Translations under genes and position numbers: made by a program
Shown: positions 18,345 through 27,800 of the stretch, one piece after another
Layout: every line of letters begins with the position of its first letter
Numbering within the stretch: position 1 is the stretch's first letter
The notes under the pieces: model-generated
The model's input: the letters and a program-made list of their open reading frames with translations, nothing else
Databases searched by the model: none
Told to the model about the DNA's origin: nothing
NCBI RefSeq assembly: GCF_003315205.1
Contig: NZ_QNRR01000016.1
Coordinates: 62,001 to 126,000 of the forward strand
Source: Roseimicrobium gellanilyticum
Lineage (GTDB): Bacteria > Verrucomicrobiota > Verrucomicrobiia > Verrucomicrobiales > Verrucomicrobiaceae
Direction of reading: 5' to 3'
DNA: 64,000 nucleotides

Positions 18345-18779
18345 CTACTGCAAATCCTTCGCCTGAACAGGCTCGGACCAGAGTTTCCCGTCTGCAAAAC
18401 CCGTGCGGAGGCCAATGCGAGTCTCCGCATCACCGCGCACGATATCGCGCAGGGGTATGTGGACGATCCTCTGCTCTCCCGGCGCCAGGCTGACCACTTC
18501 AGCGGCAGTCTCCCCGAAGGCGCCCTTACCGGAAGACTTCCACGTTTGTTTCGGCTTGTACTCGAAGTAGACGTACGCAGGCTTGCGTGCCTTCCCCGTG
18601 TCGGCGCCCACACCATAGACCTTGAGAGCTTTCCCGGAAACGTTCTTCAACTCAAACTCCACCATGGGACTGGTCGGATCCGTCCGGTTCACCAACTTGA
18701 AGCGAAAGTCGTAGTCCGCACCAAAGGACGAGGAAACGACGCACAGAGCAAGGGCCGCTGCAATACAACTCAGTTTCAT
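18345..18779 (-). CDS. Hypothetical secreted protein
   Basis: 144 residues with a clear signal peptide (MKLSCIAAALALCVVSSSFG, cleavage near FGA). The mature part looks like a small beta-sandwich: FRFKLVNRTDP, then VEFELKNVSGKALKVYG, resembling bacterial immunoglobulin-like or DUF-type domains. No catalytic motif is seen and the function is unknown. Confidence 0.55.
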   Translation of the reverse strand: MKLSCIAAALALCVVSSSFGADYDFRFKLVNRTDPTSPMVEFELKNVSGKALKVYGVGADTGKARKPAYVYFEYKPKQTWKSSGKGAFGETAAEVVSLAPGEQRIVHIPLRDIVRGDAETRIGLRTGFADGKLWSEPVQAKDLQ

Positions 18780-19237
18780 AGCATGAAGAGTGATGTGCCA
18801 GGGAGCCTATCAAGTCTCCTCAAGGTTGTCACCAGCATTCTCGGAGCCGCCCCATCCACTAGCAATGGCCAGGCCCAGGTTTCCCCAGGCCCAGCCATTG
18901 CGCCCCCAATACCAAGGGCCTGCGCTGGGACACCAAAACCTGGCGCAGACCCGCATGATTTGTTGTTCAAGGAACCAGCGCCAGCTTTTCTTCCCATGGA
19001 CCTGTAAATTTGGAATGGAATAAATCACAAGGCCATTGCGCAAATCTCAATTGGAGTCAGTGGGAAAATGGTATCGAACCGGCGAACGTGCCGGGAGGCG
19101 CATGAGCAGCCACAGCGCAACTTTGGCGCGCACACTTGAGGCTCGTGAAATAGTCTGACGGTGCCGCCGGTTGCGATGCTGTCGCGAGCCGGGCAGCCGT
19201 GCCTCTGCCCAACAACTCAAAAACCGCCCAACACAAC
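18780..19237. other. Gene-free region
   Basis: About 460 bases between two minus-strand genes. A palindromic stretch rich in GGCCCAGG lies near 18863-18900. No gene, RNA or known repeat family is recognised; a T-loop-like sequence near 19065 does not fold as a tRNA. Confidence 0.4.
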
Positions 19238-19675
19238 CTACCTCCCCTGCTCATCCTTCCGCCCCGCCGCATAAGCTCCAAAGACCGCGCGTATCTCATC
19301 CCGCACGCGGCGGAAGACGGCGTACTGCTCCTCTTCGGTTCCGGTGGCATGCGCAGGATCATCGAAGGGGAAGTGGTGACGGTTCACCTGGCCGGGAAAC
19401 ATGGGGCAGGCCTGGTCCGCATTGCCACACACGGTGATGACGGTCTCCACCTCGCCATTCAGGAATTCATCAAGATGCTTCGAGCGGTGCGCGGAGATAT
19501 CGAGGCCTATCTCTGCCATGGCCTTGATGGCCAGGGGATGCACATAGCCTGCAGGCTTCGACCCGGCGCTGCGGACCTGGTAACCCTGGCCCAGCGCCTC
19601 GCGCAGGATGCCCTCGGCGAGGTGGGAGCGGCAGCTGTTGCCCGTGCAGAGGATGAGGATGGTGGGAGCGGACAT
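19238..19675 (-). CDS. arsC: Arsenate reductase, LMW-phosphatase type
   Basis: 145 residues. It reduces arsenate to arsenite in the cytoplasm, with reducing power from thioredoxin in this class. ILCTGNSCRSHLAEG gives the P-loop with nucleophile Cys10 and Cys15; TVCGNADQACPMFP gives Cys83 and Cys90, the pair expected for the intramolecular disulfide relay. FPFDDPA is the general-acid loop. It is last in the order arsR, DUF6428, aquaporin, arsC on the minus strand. Confidence 0.9.
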   Translation of the reverse strand: MSAPTILILCTGNSCRSHLAEGILREALGQGYQVRSAGSKPAGYVHPLAIKAMAEIGLDISAHRSKHLDEFLNGEVETVITVCGNADQACPMFPGQVNRHHFPFDDPAHATGTEEEQYAVFRRVRDEIRAVFGAYAAGRKDEQGR

Positions 19676-19714
19676 GAGGAAAGCTCTTGGTTCTTCGTTG
19701 TTGGTGCTTGGTTC

Positions 19715-20401
19715 TTAGTTTTTTGTTGGCGCGGGTGGATGGCAGCGACCATCGCAGCAACCGGGATCGCGAACACCGATGCATAACGGCACGGCCAGCA
19801 GGGCTCCGAGCAAGGGCGCGGCGAGGTAGATCCACAGATGCTCCAGATGCCCGCTCACCATCGCAGGAGCGAGGGAGCGTATGGGATTCATGGACGCACC
19901 GCAAATGGGTCCGGCAAACATGGCCTCCAAGCCAATCACCGCACCGATGGCGATGCCTGCCGTCGTGCCCTTCTCCTTTGCCCCGGTGGAGACACTCAGG
20001 ATGGTGAGCATGAGCATGGCAGTGAGGACGATTTCCAAAATGAAGCTCTGGCTCCACGCGCCTGCCGGCAGGGTGGCGCCCAGTTTGCCATTCTCCGGGA
20101 AGAGCACACGCAGCAGACCACTCGCGGCAAATCCCCCCACCACCTGCGCAGCCACATACGCAGGCACCTCACGCCACGGGAAGCGACGCCCCACAGCGAA
20201 GGCCAGCGTCACGGCGGGATTCAAGTGCGCCCCGCTCACGTCGCCGAAGGTGTAGATCATCGCCAGCACCACGAGGCCGAAGGTCAGCGCAATGCCCGCG
20301 TGGCCGATGGCGCCTCCGCTGGCTTCATTGATGATGATGGCCCCCGTGCCCGCGAAGATGAGCACAAAGGTCCCAAGGGATTCCGCGAGCAGTTTTTTCA
20401 T
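19715..20401 (-). CDS. Aquaporin-family channel in an arsenic operon (AqpS-like)
   Basis: 228 residues, six hydrophobic segments, MIP fold. The first pore motif HLNPAV is standard (61-63). The second is NPI (172-174, GASMNPIRSLAPA) instead of NPA. In Sinorhizobium meliloti an aquaporin (AqpS) in the ars operon lets arsenite leave the cell after ArsC makes it; the same role is likely here because no ArsB or Acr3 pump lies in the operon. The C-terminal tail DPGCCDGRCH has three Cys and could bind arsenite, which is my inference. It begins 12 bases after the DUF6428 stop. Confidence 0.8.
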   Translation of the reverse strand: MKKLLAESLGTFVLIFAGTGAIIINEASGGAIGHAGIALTFGLVVLAMIYTFGDVSGAHLNPAVTLAFAVGRRFPWREVPAYVAAQVVGGFAASGLLRVLFPENGKLGATLPAGAWSQSFILEIVLTAMLMLTILSVSTGAKEKGTTAGIAIGAVIGLEAMFAGPICGASMNPIRSLAPAMVSGHLEHLWIYLAAPLLGALLAVPLCIGVRDPGCCDGRCHPPAPTKN

Positions 20402-20413
20402 GGGGAAACGGAA

Positions 20414-20896
20414 TCAGCAGCAACCGGAGCCGGAGCAGCAGGACGTCTGGGCCGCTCTCGCATTGCCCGCGTTCACGGGTTCAGGCACCCCGCAGCGTTC
20501 CTTCGCGAGGCAGTCCGTGTGCTTGTGGCCCAGCACCAGCACCACGGCGTGCTCCCGCACCTCGTGTCCCTCAATCGTGTACTGGGAGATCACACGATCC
20601 TCATATTCGATTTCCACCGGGATGGATTCATCCGGCAGGAAGGTCTTCGCCTTTTCCAGTATGGCCGCTGCCTTCTTGGCCTCGATGCGATGGTCCACAT
20701 CCTCCCCCACCCACACCTGGAGCTGGCACGCCTCGGCAGAGCGCAGGGTCCCGCCGCAGTCGATGAAGGTCTTCTTCACATGCCCCACCTCCGTGACGTG
20801 GAAGGACACGGGCACCGGGGAGCCGTCCGGCAGTCGCAGGCGGAAGTGTTTGCCGCCCTGGCTCGCGAGCAGGGATTTGAATTCGCGCAGGTTCAT
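20414..20896 (-). CDS. DUF6428 family protein of the arsenic operon
   Basis: 160 residues, no signal peptide. The N-terminus LREFKSLLASQGGKHFRLRL and FIDCGGTLRSAEACQLQVWV match what I recall of DUF6428, a family found next to arsR and arsC. The C-terminus SCCSGSGCC has four Cys in nine residues, suited to soft-metal binding. The function is not established; arsenite handling or chaperoning between ArsC and the channel is inferred from position and Cys content. It starts 15 bases after the arsR stop. Confidence 0.6.
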   Translation of the reverse strand: MNLREFKSLLASQGGKHFRLRLPDGSPVPVSFHVTEVGHVKKTFIDCGGTLRSAEACQLQVWVGEDVDHRIEAKKAAAILEKAKTFLPDESIPVEIEYEDRVISQYTIEGHEVREHAVVLVLGHKHTDCLAKERCGVPEPVNAGNARAAQTSCCSGSGCC

Positions 20897-20911
20897 GATG
20901 CGTCTGTGGGG

Positions 20912-21319
20912 TTAGGGTGTTTGGGAAACCTTCTGCGGAGTGACCGGCTTCAGCTTCGTGAGGATGGTGGGCAGCGGGCAGCAGCTCTCGTCCCGCTCGG
21001 TCAGCCGCTTCACGGCACGCTTCGCATCCGCCTTCAGCACCGAGTCACTGGCCGGAGATACTTCGAAGAACTCCCCCATGGTGGAGAGCAGGCGGCGGTG
21101 ATTCTGCGCGAGACGGTAGTACATCCACTTCCCGCACTTCTCCTCATCCAGCAGACCCGCCTTGCGGATCACCTGCACATGGCTGGAGACGGACGATTGC
21201 GGCATCTTCAGGATGTCCGCCAGCTCGCACACGCACAGCGGCTCATTGAAGACGAGCTGGATGATCCTCCAGCGGGTCTCATCCGCGAGAGCATGGGCAA
21301 ATGCAACGACATCCTTCAT
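20912..21319 (-). CDS. arsR: ArsR-type arsenite-responsive repressor
   Basis: 135 residues from the ATG at 21319. Winged HTH: VCELADILKMPQSSVSSHVQVI is the recognition region, and CVCELAD supplies the paired Cys that bind arsenite in classical ArsR; EKCGKW offers a further Cys. The C-terminal extension carries ESCCPLP. An ATG at 21331 is in frame, but it lies within the proposed -10 element, so 21319 is the better start. It leads the ars operon and likely represses it until arsenite binds. Confidence 0.88.
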   Translation of the reverse strand: MKDVVAFAHALADETRWRIIQLVFNEPLCVCELADILKMPQSSVSSHVQVIRKAGLLDEEKCGKWMYYRLAQNHRRLLSTMGEFFEVSPASDSVLKADAKRAVKRLTERDESCCPLPTILTKLKPVTPQKVSQTP

Positions 21320-21329
21320 CACGAGAATC

Positions 21330-21374
21330 ATCGTAACGACTTTTCCCGTTATGTCAAACCCCGGAATGTGACAT
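21330..21374 (-). promoter_or_regulatory. Candidate ars promoter with overlapping dyads
   Basis: On the minus strand: TTGACA (21357-21352), a 16-base spacer, then TACGAT (21335-21330). Two dyads overlap it: TAACG/CGTTA at 21334-21351 and ATGTCA/TGACAT at 21351-21374. An ArsR operator across the -35 region would fit repression. The match is by eye. Confidence 0.5.
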
Positions 21375-21411
21375 TTTTCTCAATTCTCTCCGAGGACCGG
21401 GGTGGCGGGAG

Positions 21412-21837
21412 CTACGGTTTCCGCACCTTCTCCTCCACGCGCCACCACACGCGGATCACACCGCTCTTGCCATCGGCCGGCAAAATGCTGAGGCACTTCT
21501 GGTTCAACACGATCACGATGTCCGCATCCTCGGTGTCCTTGGGTATCTTGTGTGACTTGCGGACCACGTAGTTCAGCGTGGACGGCAGGGCATAGCCACC
21601 CTGCCAGTACCAGTCCCCGGAGTACTCATCATCGAGTGTATTCCTTGCGGTCCACGACTTGCCCGTGAAGGTGCCGCCCTCGTGGAAGGTAATGGTCTGC
21701 CTCAGCCCTCCGATGGTTCGCTGATAGGTGCCCGGCAGCAAGGTCGAGTCGACATCCGGGCGGACGAAGGGATCGAGCGCATGCGCCTGCATGACCGCAC
21801 CCAGACATAGACACGCACACACCACTATCCGGAACAT
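21412..21837 (-). CDS. Hypothetical secreted protein
   Basis: 141 residues from the ATG at 21837, with a signal peptide (MFRIVVCACLCLGAVMQAHA). The mature domain is beta-rich: LLPGTYQRTIGGLRQTITFH and FTGKSWTARNTLDDEYSGDW, a pattern seen in lipocalin-like stress or ligand proteins. The function is unknown. The frame extends to 21939, but the signal peptide fixes the start. Confidence 0.5.
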   Translation of the reverse strand: MFRIVVCACLCLGAVMQAHALDPFVRPDVDSTLLPGTYQRTIGGLRQTITFHEGGTFTGKSWTARNTLDDEYSGDWYWQGGYALPSTLNYVVRKSHKIPKDTEDADIVIVLNQKCLSILPADGKSGVIRVWWRVEEKVRKP

Positions 21838-21957
21838 CAGGTACCAGCGGATACGTAGAGGCGGCAAAGACACCATGGCAGGCACGACACGGCCATGCTC
21901 CCAGAGATGCCACGACCGCGCAAGCCTGTTCTCAACCACCTCGCAAAACTCCCGTAT

Positions 21958-22365
21958 TCACCCGCCTAGCCCGGCAGTGTCCTCACGTGCCTCCGCTTCA
22001 GGATCGCCAGATGCACGAGATACACCACGCAGAGCAGCGGGCAGGAACACGGAGAGCACCGGCACCATCTGCGTGGAGTAGAGGGCATCCGGTTCCGCTG
22101 TTGCGACCACCTCGCGCATGGCCCAGCGGAACTTCATCACACTAAAACCCGCGCTCGCCGCAAAGACGATACCCACCGAACTCAACCTCCACAGCATGCC
22201 CGGCACACCACGCGGTATCGATTGAAAGAAAAGCGCACCGTTCAGCATGCCAAAGCCGAAGAGGCAGAGCCAGAAGAGCCACTGCGGCACAGGATCCATC
22301 TCGATGAACTTGATCCCCGGCTGGCCGGAGACGAAGTCGATGTACATTTTCCAGGCGGGATGCAT
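21958..22365 (-). CDS. Hypothetical membrane protein
   Basis: 135 residues from the ATG at 22365. Two hydrophobic segments (WLFWLCLFGFGMLNGALFF and MLWRLSSVGIVFAASAGFSV) and a third near VPVLSVFLPAAL; the C-terminus is acidic and Gly-rich. A longer start at 22410 would overlap the upstream gene by 28 bases. The function is unknown; co-transcription with the 327-aa gene is likely (17-base gap). Confidence 0.45.
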   Translation of the reverse strand: MHPAWKMYIDFVSGQPGIKFIEMDPVPQWLFWLCLFGFGMLNGALFFQSIPRGVPGMLWRLSSVGIVFAASAGFSVMKFRWAMREVVATAEPDALYSTQMVPVLSVFLPAALRGVSRASGDPEAEAREDTAGLGG

Positions 22366-22382
22366 CGCAGGATTTGGATTCT

Positions 22383-23366
22383 CTAACGTCCCCTTCCCTT
22401 CAACAACCACTCCACCGCGGCAGACTCCCCTTCCTGACTGAGACGGACAAAAAATTCACGCCGCAGGCCGGGATCTGACTTGGGATCGAAGACCAGCGGC
22501 GAGAGCTTCGAGCCTGCATCCAGACGACGGGAGACTTCCGCCATGATTTGTTCCATCTGCGCCTTCCGCTCCACCGACTGCGCCTCCGCACCCGCGCGGG
22601 TGCCCTGCCGGTGTAGGATGGTGTATTCGATCAGGCCCGCCCTCGATTGGTAGAGCAAGTCAAACTCCCGGGACCCCCGCAGGAGTTTGGCGAATTTCGA
22701 AGCTACCTCATCGGTACGGCTTTCGTTGTCTCCGTACAGGTCCCGCGTTTTCATGAGGAAGTCGATGGAGGCATTCAACTTCACGAGGTAGTTGGTGTCG
22801 AAATGAGCCACCTGGTCGCCGGTGATTTCCACCCCGCCCTGCGATTCGAGCGCATCCAGCATGTCCATGCGACGCTCCTGCACATCGTTGAAGATTGGCT
22901 CCTTTTCCACGAGCTGCTCCAGCTCATCCGCGAACTGGTCGAGTTCCTTCGCGGAGGCATACATGCCGGCACGCATCAGATTGGGCAGAGGATTCTCCGG
23001 CTCCAGCGTTTCCAGCAACGTGAGGTAGTGCGAGTCCGGAGTCTTCGCCTCCAGGCATGAAACCAGAATCACGCGCGGGTCACCGGGATACAGCTCCTGT
23101 GCCTTGCGCAGCAGCGCCTCATCCTGGGTAAGAGCAAACTCCGCGAGGAGTGCGCGCGCAGCGCTGGAGGATTCCTCGCGGGGCGGTTCCGCCACATGCG
23201 CGCTTTTCGGAGCGCCCGGCTGCGGCACCGGCTTCTCCTTGGCGGGCCTGGCAGCCTCTGGATCATTCCCGCGTTTCCATTTCAGGATGGCCACCACCCC
23301 AAGCGCAAGCGCCACCCCCAGCAGGAGGATGGGTGCCGTGGCACGATTGACAGAAATCTTCAGCAT
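22383..23366 (-). CDS. Hypothetical membrane-anchored helical protein
   Basis: 327 residues. One N-terminal transmembrane segment (about 12-29, PILLLGVALALGVVAILKW), a Pro/Lys-rich linker to about 65, then an alpha-helical repeat-like domain (SAARALLAEFALTQDEALLR, then TLLETLEPENPLPNLMRAGM) that may resemble TPR-type superhelices. No enzyme motif is seen. Its promoter region is shared with the divergent M48 protease gene (206 bases). Confidence 0.5.
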   Translation of the reverse strand: MLKISVNRATAPILLLGVALALGVVAILKWKRGNDPEAARPAKEKPVPQPGAPKSAHVAEPPREESSSAARALLAEFALTQDEALLRKAQELYPGDPRVILVSCLEAKTPDSHYLTLLETLEPENPLPNLMRAGMYASAKELDQFADELEQLVEKEPIFNDVQERRMDMLDALESQGGVEITGDQVAHFDTNYLVKLNASIDFLMKTRDLYGDNESRTDEVASKFAKLLRGSREFDLLYQSRAGLIEYTILHRQGTRAGAEAQSVERKAQMEQIMAEVSRRLDAGSKLSPLVFDPKSDPGLRREFFVRLSQEGESAAVEWLLKGRGR

Positions 23367-23572
23367 GAATGCGAGGGATGCCTGTGAAGGTGAAAATGCG
23401 ACACGCGTGTTGTACCCCCATCAGCCAGCGCCATCCAGAAAAGAAATGGTCTCAGCGGGATGAATCCGACCACAGACACTTCATAGCACGAACCGAGGCA
23501 TCCCCGCCTTCCATCCTCACATTCCACCCCATTTCCCCTTCCCTCCCCCCATTCGCGGCGTAACGTCCTGCG

Positions 23573-24811
23573 ATGATGTTCTCAAATCCCTGGTTCTGGA
23601 CTGCGTTGATTGCCACCGTTGGGCTGTGGAAGCTGGAGATGCTGGCCACGTTCCTGAACATGTCCGCGCTCTCCCCGAAAGTGCCAAAGCGTCTGGAGGG
23701 TACGGTGACGGAGGAGGAGCATGAGCGGGCGCTGGAGTATGCCCGCGTGTCTGCGCGCTTCAGCGTCCTGTCGGACAGCATCCAGCTCGGTCTTTTCCTC
23801 GGTTTCTGGTTTGCGGGCGGCTTCGGCTGGGTGGACCACTGGGTGCGCGGACTTGGCCTTGGAGAAATCCAGTCCGGCCTGGTGCTGCTCTCCACGCTCT
23901 TCGTGTTACAAGGCCTGCTGATCCTGCCCTTTGATTGGTATGACACGTTCCGCATTGAGGCGGCGTTCGGCTTCAACAAGATGACGCTGGGCACCTTCAT
24001 CATGGACCGGGTGAAGGGGCTCTTCCTCGCCGCTCTCATCGGCCTGCCACTGCTCGCGCTGCTGCTGCATCTCTTCACGTCCTATCCCCTCGCGGCCCTC
24101 TATGCCTGGATGGTGGTCACGGCCTTTTCCCTTGTGCTGAGCTTCCTCTCGCCACGGCTCATCCTGCCGATGTTCTTCAAGTTCCAGCCGCTGGAGGATG
24201 CGGAGCTGAAGGCCGCGATCATGGAGCTCTCCCGCAAGCTCGAGTTCCCCGTGGCGGAAGTGAGCGTGGTGGATGGCTCGAAGCGCAGCACGAAGGCGAA
24301 TGCATTCTTCACCGGCTTCGGCAAGACCAAGCGCATTGCCCTGTTCGACACGTTGTTGCAAAACCACAGCCGCGATGAGATCCTCGCCGTGCTCGCGCAT
24401 GAGATTGGCCACTGCAAGCGCCGCCATGTGCCGAAGCAACTGGCCCTCTCCGTGCTCTCCACGGGACTCATGTTTGCGCTCATGCATTTTGCGATTCACG
24501 ATCCCCGCCTGTGTGCCGCCTTCGGCATCACACAGCCGTCCGTCGCGTGGGGCTTCGCGTTCTTCGGCATCCTGTTCCAGCCCGTGAGCACCTTGATTGG
24601 CCTGCTGGGCAGCTGGATGAGCCGGAAGTTTGAGTTCGAAGCGGATGCCTTCGCACGCGAGGCCATGGCATCTCCGAAGCCACTGGTAGACGCACTCACC
24701 CGTCTCACGCGCGATCACCTGGGGAATCCCACGCCCCATCCTTTCTACGTGACCTTGCACTATTCACATCCTCCCATCCTGCAGCGGCTGGAGGCACTGG
24801 AGGCGACGTGA
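23573..24811 (+). CDS. M48 family membrane metalloprotease (Ste24-like)
   Basis: 412 residues with about six to seven transmembrane segments. It is a CAAX protease/Ste24 relative with a buried zinc site: VLAHEIGHCKRRH (HExxH) near residue 280 and EFEADAFAREA for the third ligand. FNKMTLGTFIMDRVKG is a conserved family segment. In bacteria, members degrade or process membrane proteins and outer-membrane assembly intermediates; the substrate here is unknown. ATG 23573 or 23576 are equivalent. The length fits full-size Ste24 members. Confidence 0.88.
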   Translation: MMFSNPWFWTALIATVGLWKLEMLATFLNMSALSPKVPKRLEGTVTEEEHERALEYARVSARFSVLSDSIQLGLFLGFWFAGGFGWVDHWVRGLGLGEIQSGLVLLSTLFVLQGLLILPFDWYDTFRIEAAFGFNKMTLGTFIMDRVKGLFLAALIGLPLLALLLHLFTSYPLAALYAWMVVTAFSLVLSFLSPRLILPMFFKFQPLEDAELKAAIMELSRKLEFPVAEVSVVDGSKRSTKANAFFTGFGKTKRIALFDTLLQNHSRDEILAVLAHEIGHCKRRHVPKQLALSVLSTGLMFALMHFAIHDPRLCAAFGITQPSVAWGFAFFGILFQPVSTLIGLLGSWMSRKFEFEADAFAREAMASPKPLVDALTRLTRDHLGNPTPHPFYVTLHYSHPPILQRLEALEAT

Positions 24812-24871
24812 TTCTGAACAAAACCAGATGCACAACCGCCCCACGTCAGCGAGATTTTCCATAATCTCCCC

Positions 24872-27800
24872 ATGATGAGCAGCTCGGCAGTCACTCTCCA
24901 GTGTCCAGCATGCGGCGGCGTGTTCCTCACGCTGCAGCAGGGCACAGGCGGAGCGGAGATATGCCCGCACTGCTCCATGTCCGCGCCGCGTGCGCGGTAT
25001 CGCTCCATGGAGTCGCAGAACAGTCCGGGCGCGCGCACCACGCTGCCGCCACGGCGACCGGAATCGGCTCCCGGCACCACCTCGCAGCCGGTGCCAGTGA
25101 TCACCGCCGCGATGACTCCGGAGGCGGTGGACGCAGAGCGCCCCATCACACCTGCCACTCTCCCTCCCGTGAGACCGGGATTCGCCACGGGACCGGTGAG
25201 CATCCTCCCGCCGCCGCAGAGTTTCGAGGCCACTGCGCCTACGCCTGCACCCGCCTCGCCCGCCCCCCTTCCGATCCCCATTCACGCGCCCGCGACGACC
25301 CCGGGGCTCATGCCACCCGTGTCCACTACAGACGTGCAGGTGCTCTCCATGCAGTTGCCCGCTCCAGAGGCAACGCCTGGTCCCATGACCCATTCAGAAA
25401 GAGTGGCCATCCCGCCGGTGCCTCCCGGGGAGGTGCCCCTGCCCAGCCGGGTACTGCAGACGCTGGCGACACCGACCACATCGGTGCCGACCTATCACCC
25501 GGCACAGGCACCGGTTGCTTCCCCCTTCTCGGTCGCGGCAACACCCACGGCAGAGCACCCCGCGCTGGCCCCCATCGCGCCCCCAGCACCGCCGCAGCCC
25601 TTGGCACCAGAGTCGGTGGCGGCCGCCCAGCCTCCCGCGTTTGAACAATACGCGCCAATGCCGGCCTACGCAGCAGCCACGGCACCCACGCCCACGCCCG
25701 CGTACGAGGCCCCGCCTGCACCTGCTCCCGTTCCCGCTTACGAGGCTCCACCAGCGCCGCAGCCCGAGCTGCCGCCGCAGTATCAGTACCATCAGTACGC
25801 TCAAGCGGCGCCCGCGATTTCGCCAGCCCAGCTTCCGGTCGCCTACCCTCCCGTTCCTGCGCCACCACCGCAGCCGGTCGATCTCGCTGCCCAGGCAAAG
25901 GTCTCGCCCGCCCAGCTCTGGGAGGCCGCGATGCTGCAGCACTACCACCAGCAGGCTCAGGAAGCCACCATCACGCCCACCGGCCGGGAGCTTTTCCCCA
26001 CGGGTTCCGTGCCCACCTTCCAGCCGCCACCGCCGCCTCCCGGACCGGTGACTTTTGGCCCGCTCACGCCGCCTCCGAGCGCGGAAGTCTCGCCCGCAGC
26101 TTACGCACCACCACCTCAGGCAGCGTCAGCGCCGGTACCCGAACCCACCCTGCCAGCGGAGAACCCTCAGGAATTCAACGCCCCCCGTCCGGGCGGCACC
26201 GTGCTGCCCACAGCCCGGTCAGCGCCTCCTGCCGTGCCCCTGCACGCCTACGGGGCCTTGCCCGTTGTTTCTGGAGCGGATCCTCTGCCGCCACCTCAGA
26301 TTGGCTTCGTCAGCGCGCCACAAGTGGAGCCACCTCCCATCCCGGCGGAAGGTGATGTTCCCCCTGCCACTTCACCTTTCGGCATGGCGACTGCCACAAG
26401 CCCGGTGGAGGTGCCCGCCCTTCCACCGCCATCGGCATTGTCCGAGCCCGCCACGACTCCCACGCCGGACTTCATCGCGGCGCTCGAGCAGGTGCAGGCT
26501 CAGGTGCAGACACAGGCGCCCATGCAGTCGTTCTTCACGTCGGCAGAGCCCCCTGCAGATCCCAGCATCTACGCCTCCGCGGAACCGCCCGCCATTGTCG
26601 GAGATCCACCAGCGGCCTTCGTACCCTCGCCCACACAGCCGCCCACCGTTGCGCCGCAACCGGCGCCCGCAGCAGAATCCCTGGCAGCCCAGCCGCCGCA
26701 GCAGCCGCAGCAGCAGGAGGTGACGGATTCCCATCCACACCATTCACCGCACCCCGCGCAGGACCTCGCCCTCGTCGCCGCCAAGATGGTGCGGAGCAGC
26801 GGTCCTCCTCCCGCACCCGCACCCTCAAGCAGGCGTGCTCCATGGATTGCCGGTCTGGTGCTCGGTTCGCTGGCCCTCGCCGGTGGCCTGCATTTCCTCA
26901 AAGATCGCCTGCCCCCATTGCTGAACCCCGGCGACGACACTCCGCCCACCCCCACGCAGGCATCGAACAACTCCAAGACACCTCTCCCGCCCACACCTTC
27001 TCCGGAAATCAAGAAGGCGAATGCGCCCACACCTGCGGAACTCGCAGCGAACGCCTCCACACCCTCGCCGGAGGTGAGGGACGCCCAAGTGCCTGCCAGG
27101 CAGACGGCGCTTGCCACTACCGCACCGGCCTCCACGGATGCCAGTCCCACCAGCACGACCCCGGATGCGAATGCTGCGTCGGGAGCACCCCCTGATGCCC
27201 TGCCTGTGCCGCCGATGCCTCCCGCCCCTGCGCAGGAGGAAGTGCGCCGCGCCATGCCGTCGAATCCGGAGACGCTCTCCATTTCTCAGGAAGACCCGCT
27301 TTCCGCCATCGCCGCGAAGCTCATGTTCGGCATCGACAGCGCTTCCTCTGCTGAAGAACGCGCCCGGTGGATTGCCGACCCGGACAAGCACAGCGCCGAC
27401 ATGGAGCGTCTCATCAGGCTGCGCGGCGGCCGGTTGAATACGCGCGAGGTCCAGCCTCTCGTCCTCCCCAACTCCGGCCCGATACACGCCCTGCCCTCCG
27501 GTGAGCAGGTATCCCTTTTCCGCGTGACCTCCCCTGCCTCGCGCGGCGGAGCCCTTTTGCGACTGCATGCACAAAATGGAGGTCATTTCATCGACTGGCC
27601 GCTCTTCGCCCAGACGTATGACAATGCCTTTGATCGCTTCGTCGCCACCAATCGCGCCATTCCCGGAAAGGCGGAATGGTTCACCGTGCTGTGCAGCCTC
27701 ATCGGCGATCCGAATGGGAAAAATGCAACACGCGAAGCCCATCTGAGGCTCAAAGTGCAAGGCTCTCTCGCCGAAACCGGTGTCACCGAGGCATGGGCGG

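Noticed and set aside
18776-18997. Small Gly/Ala-rich frame
   Set aside because: It reads through a palindromic GC-rich stretch and has no start signal or domain.
19040-19110. T-loop-like sequence on the minus strand near GGTTCGATACC
   Set aside because: The bases around the loop do not form a five-pair T stem, and no anticodon arm or matching acceptor can be drawn.
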